Shown here piece after piece: positions 18,390-27,945 of a stretch of DNA of 64,000 bases. The DNA is taken from the NCBI GenBank assembly GCA_947502305.1, contig CANMZA010000001.1, positions 1,364,001 through 1,428,000 of the forward strand, given 5' to 3'. The translations under genes were made by a program, and so were the position numbers. The notes beneath the pieces are model-generated. The model had not been told where the DNA came from, did no database searches, and saw only the letters and a program-made list of their open reading frames with translations. This DNA comes from an uncultured Erythrobacter sp. (GTDB lineage Bacteria; Pseudomonadota; Alphaproteobacteria; Sphingomonadales; Sphingomonadaceae). Every line of letters starts with the position of its first letter. Position 1 is the stretch's first letter.

Positions 18390-20477
18390 ATGACCTTTGA
18401 AGCTCTCCCCGTCCGCCTTCGTGATGCGCTCGCGCAGCGTGATTATTCGAAGCCCACCGATGTACAGGCAGCCGTGCTTGAACCAGAAGCCTTGGGCCGC
18501 GATTTGATCGTTTCGGCGCAAACCGGCTCTGGTAAAACGGTGGCCTTTGGTCTGGCGATGGCGCCGGAAATGCTAGACGAGGCAGGCGATCTGCGCCGCG
18601 CCACTTCGCCGCTGGCTTTGGTCATCGCGCCAACGCGGGAGCTCGCCTTGCAGGTTAGCCGCGAGCTGAGCTGGCTGTATGATGCAACCGGCGCGCGTGT
18701 TGCGACATGTGTTGGCGGGATGAACCCATCGCAAGAACGCAAAGTGCTGCGTTCCGGCGCAACCATCGTGGTCGGCACGCCGGGCCGTTTGCGTGACCAT
18801 TTGGAACGCGGCGCATTGGACCTTTCCGCCCTGTCTGCGGTTGTTCTGGATGAAGCTGACGAAATGCTCGACATGGGCTTTCGTGACGAATTGGAGGCCA
18901 TCCTTGACGCCTCACCGGATCAGCGGCGCACTTTGATGTTCTCCGCCACCATGCCTCGCCCCATAGAGGCACTGGCGCAAAGGTATCAAAACAACGCCTT
19001 GCGCATTGCGACGGTCGATAAAGGCCGCAGCCATGAAGACATCGCCTATCAAGCGGTAACCGTATCGCCGCCAGAAGTTGAGAACGCCGTCGTCAACCTC
19101 CTGCGCTTCCATGAAGCAGAAACGGCGATCCTGTTCTGCGCCACGCGCGAGAGTGTGCGGCGGTTGCATGCAACCTTGCAAGAACGCGGTTTCAGCGTCG
19201 TGGCGCTGTCCGGCGAGCATTCTCAGCAAGAACGCAATCAAGCTCTGCAAGCATTGCGCGACCGCCGCGCGCGCGTCTGCGTTGCGACCGATGTTGCGGC
19301 GCGCGGCATCGATTTGCCCAGCCTGAGCCTGGTTGTGCATGTTGAAATCCCTCGCGACGCGGAAACTTTGCAACACCGTTCGGGCCGCACCGGGCGCGCA
19401 GGCAAAAAAGGCACCGCCGTGCTCATCGTCCCATTCCCGCGCCGCAAACGAGTGGAATCGATGCTGCGCCGGGCAACGATCAAGGCGACATGGACAGACG
19501 CGCCGGATCGCGATGCGATTATGGCGCAGGACCGCGAACGTTTGCTGGAAAAACTGATGGAGCCGGTGGAAGTCACCGATGCCGACCGCGATCTTGCCGA
19601 AAAGCTGATGACGCAAAAAACCCCGGCAGAATTGGCGGCAATGTTGGTTCACGCGCACCGGTCTAAAATGCCCGAACCTGAAGATTTGATGCCCAACACT
19701 CCCGAAGCACGCCGCGCCGCGCAGCAGGAAAAGCACCGCCCCGGTTTCGAGGACACCGTTTGGTTCCGCATGGCAATCGGACGCAACCAAAACGCCGATC
19801 CGCGCTGGATCCTTCCGCTAATTTGCCGCCGCGGTCATGTTACGCGCAATGAAATCGGTGCGATCCGGATTGGCCCGGATGAAACATTCTTCCAGATCCC
19901 CCGCACACTGGCCGACAAATATGCCGAGGCTGCGCTGCGGACTGCGGATGGCAGTTCCGGCGGCAATAGCGATGATGAAGATATCGCGATTGAAGTGTCC
20001 GCCGACGGCCCGCGTGTCGCGGCGCGGGAGAACCGGCGCGGCCGATCCAATTCCTCCCCCCACGTCAAAGCCAAACCGAGCGGCGGCCACAATCAAGGTC
20101 CGGGCCGCGGTCCGGGGCGCGGCCCATCGCGTGGCCCATCAAGGGGGCCATCGCGCGATGCTTCGCGCGGCCCATCAAGAGGACCATCAAACGGACCAGA
20201 TCGCGGGCCCAAACGTTCCGCGCCTCGCGATCCCTTTGAAGGGCCAGCAAGCCACAACAGCAAAAAACCGGGCAGCGACAACCGTTCAAGCGGATCAAAT
20301 GACCGTGACGGCGGTTCGCGCGAAGGCCGTCCAGAGGGCAAGCCATTCAAGAAAGGTCCGGGCGCAAAATTTGGCGGAAAACCGGGCGGCAAAACAAAAT
20401 TCAAACCCAAGGATCGCGGCAAGCCCGGCAATCATAAGAAGCAAGGCAAGCCAAGAGGACCAGCGGGCCCGAACTGA
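18390..20477 (+). CDS. DEAD-box ATP-dependent RNA helicase with DbpA-like domain and RGP-rich tail
   Basis: A 695-residue helicase from the ATG at 18390 (MTFEALPVRLRDALAQRDY); a frame extending to 18102 carries no coding signal. Motifs in order: I SAQTGSGKT (42-50), Ia PTRELALQ, Ib VGTPGRL, II VLDEADEML (about 150-158), III SAT, V VATDVAARGIDLP, VI HRSGRTGRAG (about 328-337). A DbpA-type RNA-binding domain follows at about 455-518 (RMAIGRNQNADPRWILPLIC). The basic tail (about 547-695) is dominated by RGPS/RGPG repeats and Lys/Gly/Pro runs, likely unstructured and RNA-binding. It resembles CsdA/DeaD helicases acting in ribosome assembly or cold-adapted RNA remodelling. It is divergent from the TIGR03084-type gene. 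Confidence 0.93.
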   Translation: MTFEALPVRLRDALAQRDYSKPTDVQAAVLEPEALGRDLIVSAQTGSGKTVAFGLAMAPEMLDEAGDLRRATSPLALVIAPTRELALQVSRELSWLYDATGARVATCVGGMNPSQERKVLRSGATIVVGTPGRLRDHLERGALDLSALSAVVLDEADEMLDMGFRDELEAILDASPDQRRTLMFSATMPRPIEALAQRYQNNALRIATVDKGRSHEDIAYQAVTVSPPEVENAVVNLLRFHEAETAILFCATRESVRRLHATLQERGFSVVALSGEHSQQERNQALQALRDRRARVCVATDVAARGIDLPSLSLVVHVEIPRDAETLQHRSGRTGRAGKKGTAVLIVPFPRRKRVESMLRRATIKATWTDAPDRDAIMAQDRERLLEKLMEPVEVTDADRDLAEKLMTQKTPAELAAMLVHAHRSKMPEPEDLMPNTPEARRAAQQEKHRPGFEDTVWFRMAIGRNQNADPRWILPLICRRGHVTRNEIGAIRIGPDETFFQIPRTLADKYAEAALRTADGSSGGNSDDEDIAIEVSADGPRVAARENRRGRSNSSPHVKAKPSGGHNQGPGRGPGRGPSRGPSRGPSRDASRGPSRGPSNGPDRGPKRSAPRDPFEGPASHNSKKPGSDNRSSGSNDRDGGSREGRPEGKPFKKGPGAKFGGKPGGKTKFKPKDRGKPGNHKKQGKPRGPAGPN
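20095..20220 (+). repeat. Tandem RGP(S/G) coding repeats in the helicase tail
   Basis: Degenerate 9- to 12-nt units coding GRGP, SRGP and NGPDRGP recur about ten times. The third positions vary, so the peptide rather than the DNA is conserved. The region is likely disordered and RNA-binding, and it is a site prone to unit gain or loss by slippage. Confidence 0.75.
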
Positions 20478-20645
20478 TTAACCTGTGAAAGCGCGCCTTG
20501 GCGTCCGCATTCGCCGTTAACAAAACTTGCCCTCGCCGCTGCGCAATCCCACGCATTGGCGCGGCATCTGTTGTTTGCTCTGCCCTGCTATCCAATCCCT
20601 CAATATGGTCGGCGGCGCCGGCAACGTTGTAGGGATCAAAGCGGA

Positions 20646-21893
20646 ATGCTGAGGCGGATTGCATGCGATGAAGTCAGAAAAGGCATGTTCATCCACGGCT
20701 TTGGCGGCTCGTGGTTCGATCATCCATTCTGGCGCGGAAAATTCCTGCTGGAAACAGCTGCTGATGTGGACCGGGTGCGCCGGTCAAACGTGCCCTTTGT
20801 CGAAGTGGATGACGCCTTGGGCCTGGCCCCGGTGGTGTCCGAAGAATATGCGGATGGGGCGCCCTTAGAGGCACAGACTATAGCGGAAACTGACCTCACA
20901 GATCGGCGAATTGACCCACGCCGATCTCACCCGGTCCCGCCCCGCGCCGATCCTCAACGCCAACGGGCCGCGCGGCTGCTCACCAAGTCTAAAGAAGTGA
21001 TGCGCGGTGTCTTTGAAGACGCGCGTTTGGGATGCGCCATTCATTCGCCTAGCATGACCGGGGTGGTCGAAGATATTATTGACGCGGTGACGTTGGAATC
21101 GCAGATTTTCCTGACGGTCGCGCGGCTAAAATCAAAGGATGACTACACCTATCTGCATTCGGTTGCGGTCTGTGCCTTGATGGTTTCCACCGCTCGATAT
21201 TTGGAAAAGTCTCCCGAAGAAACTCACGATCTCGGTTTGGCAGGGTTGCTGCATGATGTCGGCAAAATGGCGATACCCGATCAAATTTTGAACAAACCCG
21301 GCGCACTCAATGACGATGAATTCAGCAATGTCCGCACCCATCCGGAAAAAGGGTACGAATTGCTCAAAGGATCGGCGGGCATCCCGCCCGCCGCGCTGGA
21401 TGTGTGCAGGCATCACCATGAAAAAATCGACGGCAGCGGCTATCCCTTTGGCCTTGTTGGCGATGAGATTTCCTTTGCCGCCCGGCTGGGAGCGATTTGC
21501 GATGTCTATGATGCCCTGACCTCAAATCGGGCGTATAAAAAGGCGTGGTTGCCGCACAAAGCTCTGCTTCAGATGAGCGCGTGGAAAGGGCATTTTGACC
21601 CCGAAATATTAGCTGCGCTGATGCAAGCAATTGAGATTTTTCCGACAGGATTGTTGGTAAAAATGGAAAGCGGGACACTCGCATTGGTATTGGGCAATGA
21701 GGCCGGATTTAGCAACCCGCGCGCTGTCACTTTTTCAACGGCCAGCACGCACGAATTCACCGATATTGAAACAGTGAGGTTAGGACGGAGAAACGACGAA
21801 GAAGTCTTCGTCAGCGTCGAAGATCCCAGCGCGCAGGGAATCGCCAATTGGACCGAATTCAGTGAAAAATTGCGCGAGGCGGTGCAGCATTAG
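20646..21893 (+). CDS. HD-GYP domain phosphodiesterase-like protein with DUF3391-type N-terminus
   Basis: A 415-residue cytoplasmic protein. The start is the ATG at 20646 (MLRRIACDEVRKGMFIHGFGGSW), matching the usual DUF3391 N-terminus. A charged linker (about 80-110) leads to the HD-GYP domain: the helix beginning HSVAVCALM near 170, the HD pair in LLHDVGKMAIPD (about 201-212), and HHHEKIDGSGYP (about 256-267) with the GYP motif. All expected metal ligands appear present. The family hydrolyses cyclic di-GMP, so it may lower c-di-GMP and affect motility or attachment. It overlaps the transporter on the opposite strand by 4 nt at its end. Confidence 0.9.
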   Translation: MLRRIACDEVRKGMFIHGFGGSWFDHPFWRGKFLLETAADVDRVRRSNVPFVEVDDALGLAPVVSEEYADGAPLEAQTIAETDLTDRRIDPRRSHPVPPRADPQRQRAARLLTKSKEVMRGVFEDARLGCAIHSPSMTGVVEDIIDAVTLESQIFLTVARLKSKDDYTYLHSVAVCALMVSTARYLEKSPEETHDLGLAGLLHDVGKMAIPDQILNKPGALNDDEFSNVRTHPEKGYELLKGSAGIPPAALDVCRHHHEKIDGSGYPFGLVGDEISFAARLGAICDVYDALTSNRAYKKAWLPHKALLQMSAWKGHFDPEILAALMQAIEIFPTGLLVKMESGTLALVLGNEAGFSNPRAVTFSTASTHEFTDIETVRLGRRNDEEVFVSVEDPSAQGIANWTEFSEKLREAVQH

Positions 21894-23329
21894 TCCGCGC
21901 GCGTCGCCAATTCCTTCAAGGTCGCCTCATGCTTTGCCCGGTCAATGTCATACAAACTGACGATGGCCACCACCGCCAAATATAACCCCAAAACAACCGG
22001 CACATAGACCGCGCCCAAATTCCAGATCGTGGCCTCGCTCAATTCGCCCTGCTGCGCGCCCGACGCGACACCGACGAAAGTTAGAATGAAACCGGCGAGA
22101 ACAATGCCAAACCCTTCTCCAAATTTGCGCATGAATGTCGCCGCGGCAAAGAACAATCCCTCCGACCGCTTGCCAGTCGACGCCTCGCCTTGCTCCACCA
22201 AATCGGCCATCATCGACGCCGCGAGAATTTGGTAGCAAATGATCAAACCCACATCGATTGTTTGCGTGATCAAGACGATCCAGAAAATCTCTGGCGTGCC
22301 ATTTTCCGGCAGAACATCGATCAACCGCAAGAATATCGGCAAAGGCGCGCCCACAAAAGCGATCAGCCCCACAATCAGTGCGCCGCGTTTCTTGCCGATT
22401 GTGCGGGTGACAATCGGTGCCAACGCTCCGCCAATGAAGGCCGACAAAAATACGCCGAATGTGACCGCGCCGATTTGCTCTGGCGAAAAGCCCCAGAAAT
22501 AGGTCGTGAAATAGAACACCAGCCCCGCCGACACTCCGCTCGCCGAAAACGCCAGCAATGACGCCGCAAACAGCGCAAAAAACGACCGGCCCGCAATCGT
22601 GCGGTAAATCTCGCCAAAGATCATCTTCAACGTCATGTCCCGCTTTGGCGGAGCACCGCGCAATTGCGGAATATAGCTGTGCGTGCCCGCAGCGGACACT
22701 AGGATTGCCATGAATATCACGCCCGATCCGATCAGACCGTAAAGCGCATAAGCATCAGGATTGAATTGGCCATTTGTGATGACGGCGGTGGCAAAGGCGG
22801 GAAAAATCAAGACAAACGCAATGACTGACATGGCGTTGCCGCCAAACCAACCGAAGAAATAACGAAAGCTCAAAATGCTGCTGCGTTCGTCATAATCATC
22901 CGTCAGTTCCGGGGCCAAGGCGGTACTGGGCGTTTCGTAGACGGTGATGAAAGTGCGGATGATGATCGTCAGCGAAACGACATACCAAAAAAGCGCCTGT
23001 TCGCTCCATCCGGCGGGCGGGGTCCAGATGAAGTAATAGCTGACCGCGACAGGGATTGCGGCGGCGTACATGAACGGATGCCGCCTCCCCCATTTGGAGC
23101 GGAAATTGTCAGACCAATATCCGACGATAGGGTCGCTAATCGCGTCAAAAACCAGTGCAATAAGGATCGCAAAGCTGACGAGGCGCGCATCCATTCCGAT
23201 GACTTGCGCATAAAATAGCAGCAAGAAGAATTTGAGACCGGCATCCTTTGTACCGTAAGCAACGGACCCAAAACCATAAGCAAGTTTTGTCCAGAATGAC
23301 GGTTTTTGAGCGCCGGTTTTAGAGGTCAT
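21890..23329 (-). CDS. MFS transporter of the GPH (MelB-like, MFS_2) family
   Basis: A 479-residue membrane protein with about 12 hydrophobic segments. The N-terminus FWTKLAYGFGSVAYGTKDAG and the cytoplasmic loop DAISDPIVGYWSDNFRSKWG with GRRHPFMYA are GPH hallmarks. The family symports sugars, glycosides or other organic compounds with Na+ or H+. Its ATG overlaps the stop of the amidohydrolase gene (ATGA), so the two are probably co-translated; the transporter may import the hydrolase substrate or product. The actual substrate cannot be told from sequence. Confidence 0.88.
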   Translation of the reverse strand: MTSKTGAQKPSFWTKLAYGFGSVAYGTKDAGLKFFLLLFYAQVIGMDARLVSFAILIALVFDAISDPIVGYWSDNFRSKWGRRHPFMYAAAIPVAVSYYFIWTPPAGWSEQALFWYVVSLTIIIRTFITVYETPSTALAPELTDDYDERSSILSFRYFFGWFGGNAMSVIAFVLIFPAFATAVITNGQFNPDAYALYGLIGSGVIFMAILVSAAGTHSYIPQLRGAPPKRDMTLKMIFGEIYRTIAGRSFFALFAASLLAFSASGVSAGLVFYFTTYFWGFSPEQIGAVTFGVFLSAFIGGALAPIVTRTIGKKRGALIVGLIAFVGAPLPIFLRLIDVLPENGTPEIFWIVLITQTIDVGLIICYQILAASMMADLVEQGEASTGKRSEGLFFAAATFMRKFGEGFGIVLAGFILTFVGVASGAQQGELSEATIWNLGAVYVPVVLGLYLAVVAIVSLYDIDRAKHEATLKELATRAD

Positions 23330-25077
23330 TGGGCCGGGAACCAGCGCCCTTCAAACACCACGCCCATCACGCCAACATCTTGCAAACCTTGCGCCCCGCC
23401 GGTTCGCGGGTCGCGGTCAAGGACGGCGAAATCGGCTCTCTTGCCAGCAGCGATGCTGCCGACTTGATCGTCCATTCCGATGACCTGCGCTGCCTCTATC
23501 GTGATTGCACGCAAGGCTTTATCGAGGCTCAAGCGTTCCTGCGGTGCCATCACGTTGCCCGCCAATGTCACGCGGTTGCTGGCGATCCACGCCAGATAGA
23601 GCGGATCAATCGGCGCCATATTGAAATCGCTATGCAGGCCTAGCGGCACGTTTTTGCGCTCCAACGATCCTAGCCGGCTCATTTGCGAGGCGCGGTCAGG
23701 CCCCAATCCGGTCTGTGCATAGGCATCGCCCAAAACGCGGATGTAGTTAGGCTGCGCCGACACCATCATGCCCATATCCCCGATGCGCCGATTTTGCGCC
23801 TCAGTCGAATATCCCAGATGCTCCAGCACCATATTTCGGCCACTGCGGCCGGCTCCTCTAACCGGCAAACGCTCGGCAATATCAAGGACAACGTCCAAGC
23901 CTTTATCGCCGTTTACATGCGTGTGGAGCGCCCACCCCGCTTGCCAAAAACGCAGCGCTTGCGCCTCCATCACCTCTGGTTCGGTGATCCATTTCCCCTC
24001 ATGCCCATCGCTGTAACCGGGCGGGTTCATTTGCATATATTGCGCGAAAAAAGCGCCATCTGCGAACAGTTTCACTCGGTTTGAAAAGAAGAATTTGTCG
24101 CTGCCATACTCCGCCTGCATCTGGGCGAGCCATTCATTCGGATCCCCCGTCACCAAAGGGGCAACTGGGATCGCCAAAATGCGCGAGGGGGTCGAAGGTT
24201 GGTCATAGAGGCTCTTGAACAAAGGCGCCTCCAACTCGACACCGCCAAAGCCGCCAAAGGCCAAATCAGCGCTGGTGGTGACGCCATTTTCAAGCATCAT
24301 CTGACGCATCTCAATCAGGCCTTGCTGAACTTTCGCAGGCGAAAACAAGTAGGGGCGCAATTTCTCAATCCCGCTAAACAAAGCAGTTTCGTGAATGATG
24401 CCTGTGGCAAAATCGGCATGCGTGGGATCAATGCCGGGCTTGTCGAATTCTGCGACGAACGCTTCGCTGGTGCCTATTTCGAGCAACTCTAACGCTTTGG
24501 TGTTCGCGATGATTTCGTGAAAACTGCGCTGCCAAATAACAACGGCGCGGTCTGGAGCGATCTGGTCGAGTTTGGCGCGGGTCATCTCTCCGTGAAAAAG
24601 TTGATGATGGCCCCATGTCAGGAACAGCTCTTCATCACTCTGCGCCAAAATCTCGCGTAGGCGCGCTTCATATACCTCCTCGCCTACGATGGCGGGATAG
24701 TTTTTCCCCGGCAATTCCCAGCTTTCCGGGCTGATGAAGGGGATCGGCAACATCATCACTGTTTGCATCGGGTGAATGTGCGGCTCGATAAAGCCGGGCA
24801 TCAGGACCTGACTGGCGAAACTCCGATCGACCGTGACATTGCGGCCCTCAGTCCAAGCGGAAAGCTCTTCTAAACTTTGCGCCACACCAAGGATTATCCC
24901 CTCAGATGTGGCAACATATTTCGCTTCTGGATAGCCGGGTTCCATTGTGATGATAGACGCGGCCTCAAACACGGTAACGTCGGCATAGGTTACCTGCGTA
25001 TCGTTGGATCGCGCTTGAACCACACCGGCAATGACCACCGATAAGCCAAGCAGCAAAGTCAAAATATGTCGCATCAT
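23326..25077 (-). CDS. Exported amidohydrolase, YtcJ-like (amidohydrolase family 3)
   Basis: About 583 residues from the ATG at 25077, preceded by GGGGG; the next ATG at 25074 is equally possible, and a TTG at 25089 extends the frame. A signal peptide (RHILTLLLGLSVVIAGVVQA) suggests periplasmic location. The first metal motif is PHIHP (His100, His102). Later candidates are LHTHVNGDKGLD and LGLHSDFNMAP, as expected in the metallo-dependent hydrolase fold, ending with an ADFAVLDRDP segment typical of the composite beta-sandwich. YtcJ-like enzymes hydrolyse formamides and related amides or N-substituted compounds. It is coupled to the GPH transporter. The substrate is unknown. Confidence 0.87.
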   Translation of the reverse strand: MMRHILTLLLGLSVVIAGVVQARSNDTQVTYADVTVFEAASIITMEPGYPEAKYVATSEGIILGVAQSLEELSAWTEGRNVTVDRSFASQVLMPGFIEPHIHPMQTVMMLPIPFISPESWELPGKNYPAIVGEEVYEARLREILAQSDEELFLTWGHHQLFHGEMTRAKLDQIAPDRAVVIWQRSFHEIIANTKALELLEIGTSEAFVAEFDKPGIDPTHADFATGIIHETALFSGIEKLRPYLFSPAKVQQGLIEMRQMMLENGVTTSADLAFGGFGGVELEAPLFKSLYDQPSTPSRILAIPVAPLVTGDPNEWLAQMQAEYGSDKFFFSNRVKLFADGAFFAQYMQMNPPGYSDGHEGKWITEPEVMEAQALRFWQAGWALHTHVNGDKGLDVVLDIAERLPVRGAGRSGRNMVLEHLGYSTEAQNRRIGDMGMMVSAQPNYIRVLGDAYAQTGLGPDRASQMSRLGSLERKNVPLGLHSDFNMAPIDPLYLAWIASNRVTLAGNVMAPQERLSLDKALRAITIEAAQVIGMDDQVGSIAAGKRADFAVLDRDPRTGGAQGLQDVGVMGVVFEGRWFPAQ

Positions 25078-25259
25078 CTCATCCCCCAAGCGACCAAACT
25101 ATGTCGGCTGCGCCCACGGAGCAATGCCTGATGCGGGCCAATTGGCGGCATAAGTCAGCAATGAGCGCCGCCTGAGTGCTGTCATCAAGTCAGCCCCGTG
25201 TGCTCGGCGGAGCCCCGCTTACGCAGCGACGGAGAACTGATTGATAGCCTTGTGAGCGT

Positions 25260-26450
25260 TCAAAGCCCCAAGACGTGCTTGGCAATGATGTTGCGTTGAA
25301 TTTCGTTGGTGCCGCCATAAATGCTCTGCGCACGGGCACCGAAATACGTTGCAACACCCGGCGCGGCAAAGGCGGAATTGCCGGTCCATTCCGGGCTGAC
25401 ACTATCGTCGAATTTGCGCATGCCATGCTCGGCCGCAGCCACACAAAACAGGCCAGTGATTTCTTGCGCGGTCTCTGTCGCCATGATCTTTAGAATGGAC
25501 GCCTCTTTGCCGGGTGATCCGCCATCGGCGACCGAACACAAAACCCGCAAAGTCGTAATCTCCAGCGCATCCACACGCATTTCCGCCGCGCTCAATCGAG
25601 CCGCGAAGGCTTGTTCATCAATCAAGCGTTGATTGCCGCCCGTCGGAATTTGCGAAGCGATGGCGCGAATATTGGCAAGCTGCGTCCGCTTTCCGCCGAT
25701 CCGCGCATAAGAGGTCCGCTCATTCCCAAGCAAATATTGCGAATACGTCCATCCCTTGCCTTCCTCGCCAATTCGATTGAATACCGGCACCCGCACATCG
25801 GCAAATTCAACCTGGCTCAGATGATATTTCCCGTCGATTGAAATGATCGGTTTGACGGTCACGCCGGGCTGATCCAGCTGCGCGCAGATAAAGGTGATGC
25901 CGAGCTGCTTCTTCGCCTCTTTTGACGTGCGGGTTAGCAAGAAAATCCAATCGGCGTGATTGGCCGCAGAGGTCCAAATCTTGGTGCCATTGAGGACATA
26001 TTCATCCCCATCCCGAACGGCTGAAAATTGCAAGGATGCCAGGTCTGATCCCGACCCCGGTTCGCTATAGCCCTGCGCCCAGCCAACCGAACCATCAGCG
26101 ATGCCCGACAACCACGCCGCCTTTTGTTTATCGCTGCCAAAAGTATAAACGACCGGCCCGACATAAACCACGCCCATCGGCGTGACCGTCGGAGCGCCCG
26201 CCCGCTCCAATTCCTCATCAAAAATATACTGCTCTTCGATGGACCAGCCCGGTCCGCCATGCTCGCGCGGCCATGCACTGGCGAGCCAACCTTTTGCGCC
26301 CAGTGCCATCTCTGCCTTGCGCACTTCGGCGGTTGTTAGACTGGCGCCGCATGCCACTTTCTCGAGAATATCCTGCGGGTATTCCTCTTCAAAATAGGCG
26401 CGGATTTTGGAACGAAATTGTTGCAGTTCAGGGGATTGATCGAGGTTCAT
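25260..26450 (-). CDS. Acyl-CoA dehydrogenase
   Basis: A 396-residue flavoenzyme of standard length. Motifs: AQGYSEPGSGSDLASLQ (FAD/substrate binding), GTKIWTSAANHADW, and C-terminal YGGTNEIQRNIIAKHVLGL. The segment NERTSYARIGGKRTQL resembles dehydrogenases associated with steroid or long-chain degradation. The usual MCAD Glu position is Gly-Gly-Thr here, so the catalytic base may lie elsewhere, as in long-chain/isovaleryl-type enzymes; this is uncertain. It stands alone, followed by a 180-nt gap. Confidence 0.9.
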   Translation of the reverse strand: MNLDQSPELQQFRSKIRAYFEEEYPQDILEKVACGASLTTAEVRKAEMALGAKGWLASAWPREHGGPGWSIEEQYIFDEELERAGAPTVTPMGVVYVGPVVYTFGSDKQKAAWLSGIADGSVGWAQGYSEPGSGSDLASLQFSAVRDGDEYVLNGTKIWTSAANHADWIFLLTRTSKEAKKQLGITFICAQLDQPGVTVKPIISIDGKYHLSQVEFADVRVPVFNRIGEEGKGWTYSQYLLGNERTSYARIGGKRTQLANIRAIASQIPTGGNQRLIDEQAFAARLSAAEMRVDALEITTLRVLCSVADGGSPGKEASILKIMATETAQEITGLFCVAAAEHGMRKFDDSVSPEWTGNSAFAAPGVATYFGARAQSIYGGTNEIQRNIIAKHVLGL

Positions 26451-26569
26451 ATGGTCGATTCTTTATGTCTGGTGTGCCGCGTTGCGAAGGGCATTAGCAG
26501 GTTTCGATGCGGCCTTGCATTCATTCTGGGGCAGGTCGGAGGGTCCCAATCACGCATTATCTGCGCATC

Positions 26570-27799
26570 CTAATACCGCCTCACCTCTTCGAAATCACGG
26601 TCGGGGCGGTAATTTTCAAGTAGTTCGGACTTGCTGCCATCCATGATTTCCTGCGCCGCTAATCTCCCAATGATCGGAGCAAGCGAAACCCCGCTGTGGG
26701 AGATCGCCAAATAGGCGTTTGGCATCGATGGTGAAAAACCAAGAACGGGATGTCCATCGAGCGGCAATGGCCGCCAACCGATATACACGTCCTCCACCTC
26801 GACCCCCTCGATACCGGGCAGATATTCTTGAGCGACACCCATAATCCGATCGGCGTGCTGCTCGGCCAAATCTTGGGTTGGAAACCGATTGGGACGCTCT
26901 GCGAGGCGCTGTTCATGCGCCTGCGTCGCGGGCGGACCGTCTTGTTCGCCCAAGATGATCCGGCCATCCAAACGCTGATGCATATGCGCGCCGGGCGCAG
27001 AAATAATCGTGTTCAATTGCTGCGGGGCGGGTTTGGTCACAACGATCACGCCGGGGGTGGAACGCTGCGGAACCTCGATCCCCGCAAGAGTTTGGATCGC
27101 GGCGGGATCTGCGCCGGTCGCAATCACATAAGCATCGACTTCAAATTTGCCTTTTGCGGTCCCAAGAATTGCGCTGCCATCTGCCCCTTGGTGCACAGTA
27201 TTGACCGCGCAATTGGTATGGATTTTCGCGCCCAGCGTCTCCGCTTGTGACAAAAGGGTTTGCGCAGCGAGGACTGGGTCCAACGCTCCGTCATTCGGAG
27301 AATATGCCGCCGTTTGAGCTGCACCGAACGACAATTCAGGCTCTAAGTCAGAGAAAGCGTCTTGGTCCAACATCTGCGCAGGTTCGCCCCAACGCACTTG
27401 CTCAGCAATCTGCGTTTGCAACCGTTCTTGGCGTTCTGCTTGTGCGAACCATTCCAGCGATCCGCCCCATTTTATGGGGATCGAAAACTCGCCTTCCAGC
27501 TCCTTCCATCCCGCCAATCCAAGTTGATTGAACCGGTGATAGTGGCGGGGCTGTTTTGCCCATGTCGCGTTTAGCCATGCAAATGTGCCGCGGCTCGCGC
27601 GGGTGGCAATCTCATGCCGCTCTAAGACATCGACGCGGGCTCCGGCTTTGGCGAGATAATAGGCGATTGCGCTTCCAACTATGCCTGCCCCAATGACCGC
27701 AACACGGCGCGGCGCGTCCGACCTGACGTCGCTGCACGCGGCCGCAATTGCACTCATCGCACCAAGTGAAATCGCACCGCGGCGTGATACTTTTGGCAT
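26570..27799 (-). CDS. FAD-dependent oxidoreductase (DAO family) with Tat/lipoprotein-like signal
   Basis: About 409 residues. I prefer the ATG at 27799 because GGGGAG sits 8 nt upstream; a second ATG at 27805 lies directly against that site. The N-terminus MPKVSRRGAISLGAMSAIAA has a twin-Arg motif, a hydrophobic stretch and Cys22 in AAAC, suggesting Tat export and possibly lipidation. The FAD-binding beta-alpha-beta is VAVIGAGIVGSAIAYYLAKA (33-52) followed by VDVLER. The C-terminal DVYIGWRPLPLDGHPVLGF is typical of D-amino-acid dehydrogenases and glycine oxidases. It likely oxidises an amine or amino acid. An exported enzyme would differ from cytoplasmic DadA; that point is inference. Confidence 0.82.
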   Translation of the reverse strand: MPKVSRRGAISLGAMSAIAAACSDVRSDAPRRVAVIGAGIVGSAIAYYLAKAGARVDVLERHEIATRASRGTFAWLNATWAKQPRHYHRFNQLGLAGWKELEGEFSIPIKWGGSLEWFAQAERQERLQTQIAEQVRWGEPAQMLDQDAFSDLEPELSFGAAQTAAYSPNDGALDPVLAAQTLLSQAETLGAKIHTNCAVNTVHQGADGSAILGTAKGKFEVDAYVIATGADPAAIQTLAGIEVPQRSTPGVIVVTKPAPQQLNTIISAPGAHMHQRLDGRIILGEQDGPPATQAHEQRLAERPNRFPTQDLAEQHADRIMGVAQEYLPGIEGVEVEDVYIGWRPLPLDGHPVLGFSPSMPNAYLAISHSGVSLAPIIGRLAAQEIMDGSKSELLENYRPDRDFEEVRRY

Positions 27800-27945
27800 T
27801 CCCATCTCTCCCCATCGGACAAGCCTACGCTAGTGCGCCATGTCATGCTTTGTAAACGTCACGCGGGGCGCCAAAGCAAATTCCACTTTTGGTTTGAAGG
27901 GGAACAGGATACCGCAGGTTTTTGAACGCAATAACAAGTGCACCG

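Noticed and set aside
18912..19790. Minus-strand frame of 292 codons inside the helicase gene.
   Set aside because: It is a shadow of the helicase core, whose motifs are complete on the plus strand.
20095..20220. A possible CRISPR-like or satellite repeat.
   Set aside because: The units are short, degenerate at third positions and in frame, so they are protein repeats, with no spacers.
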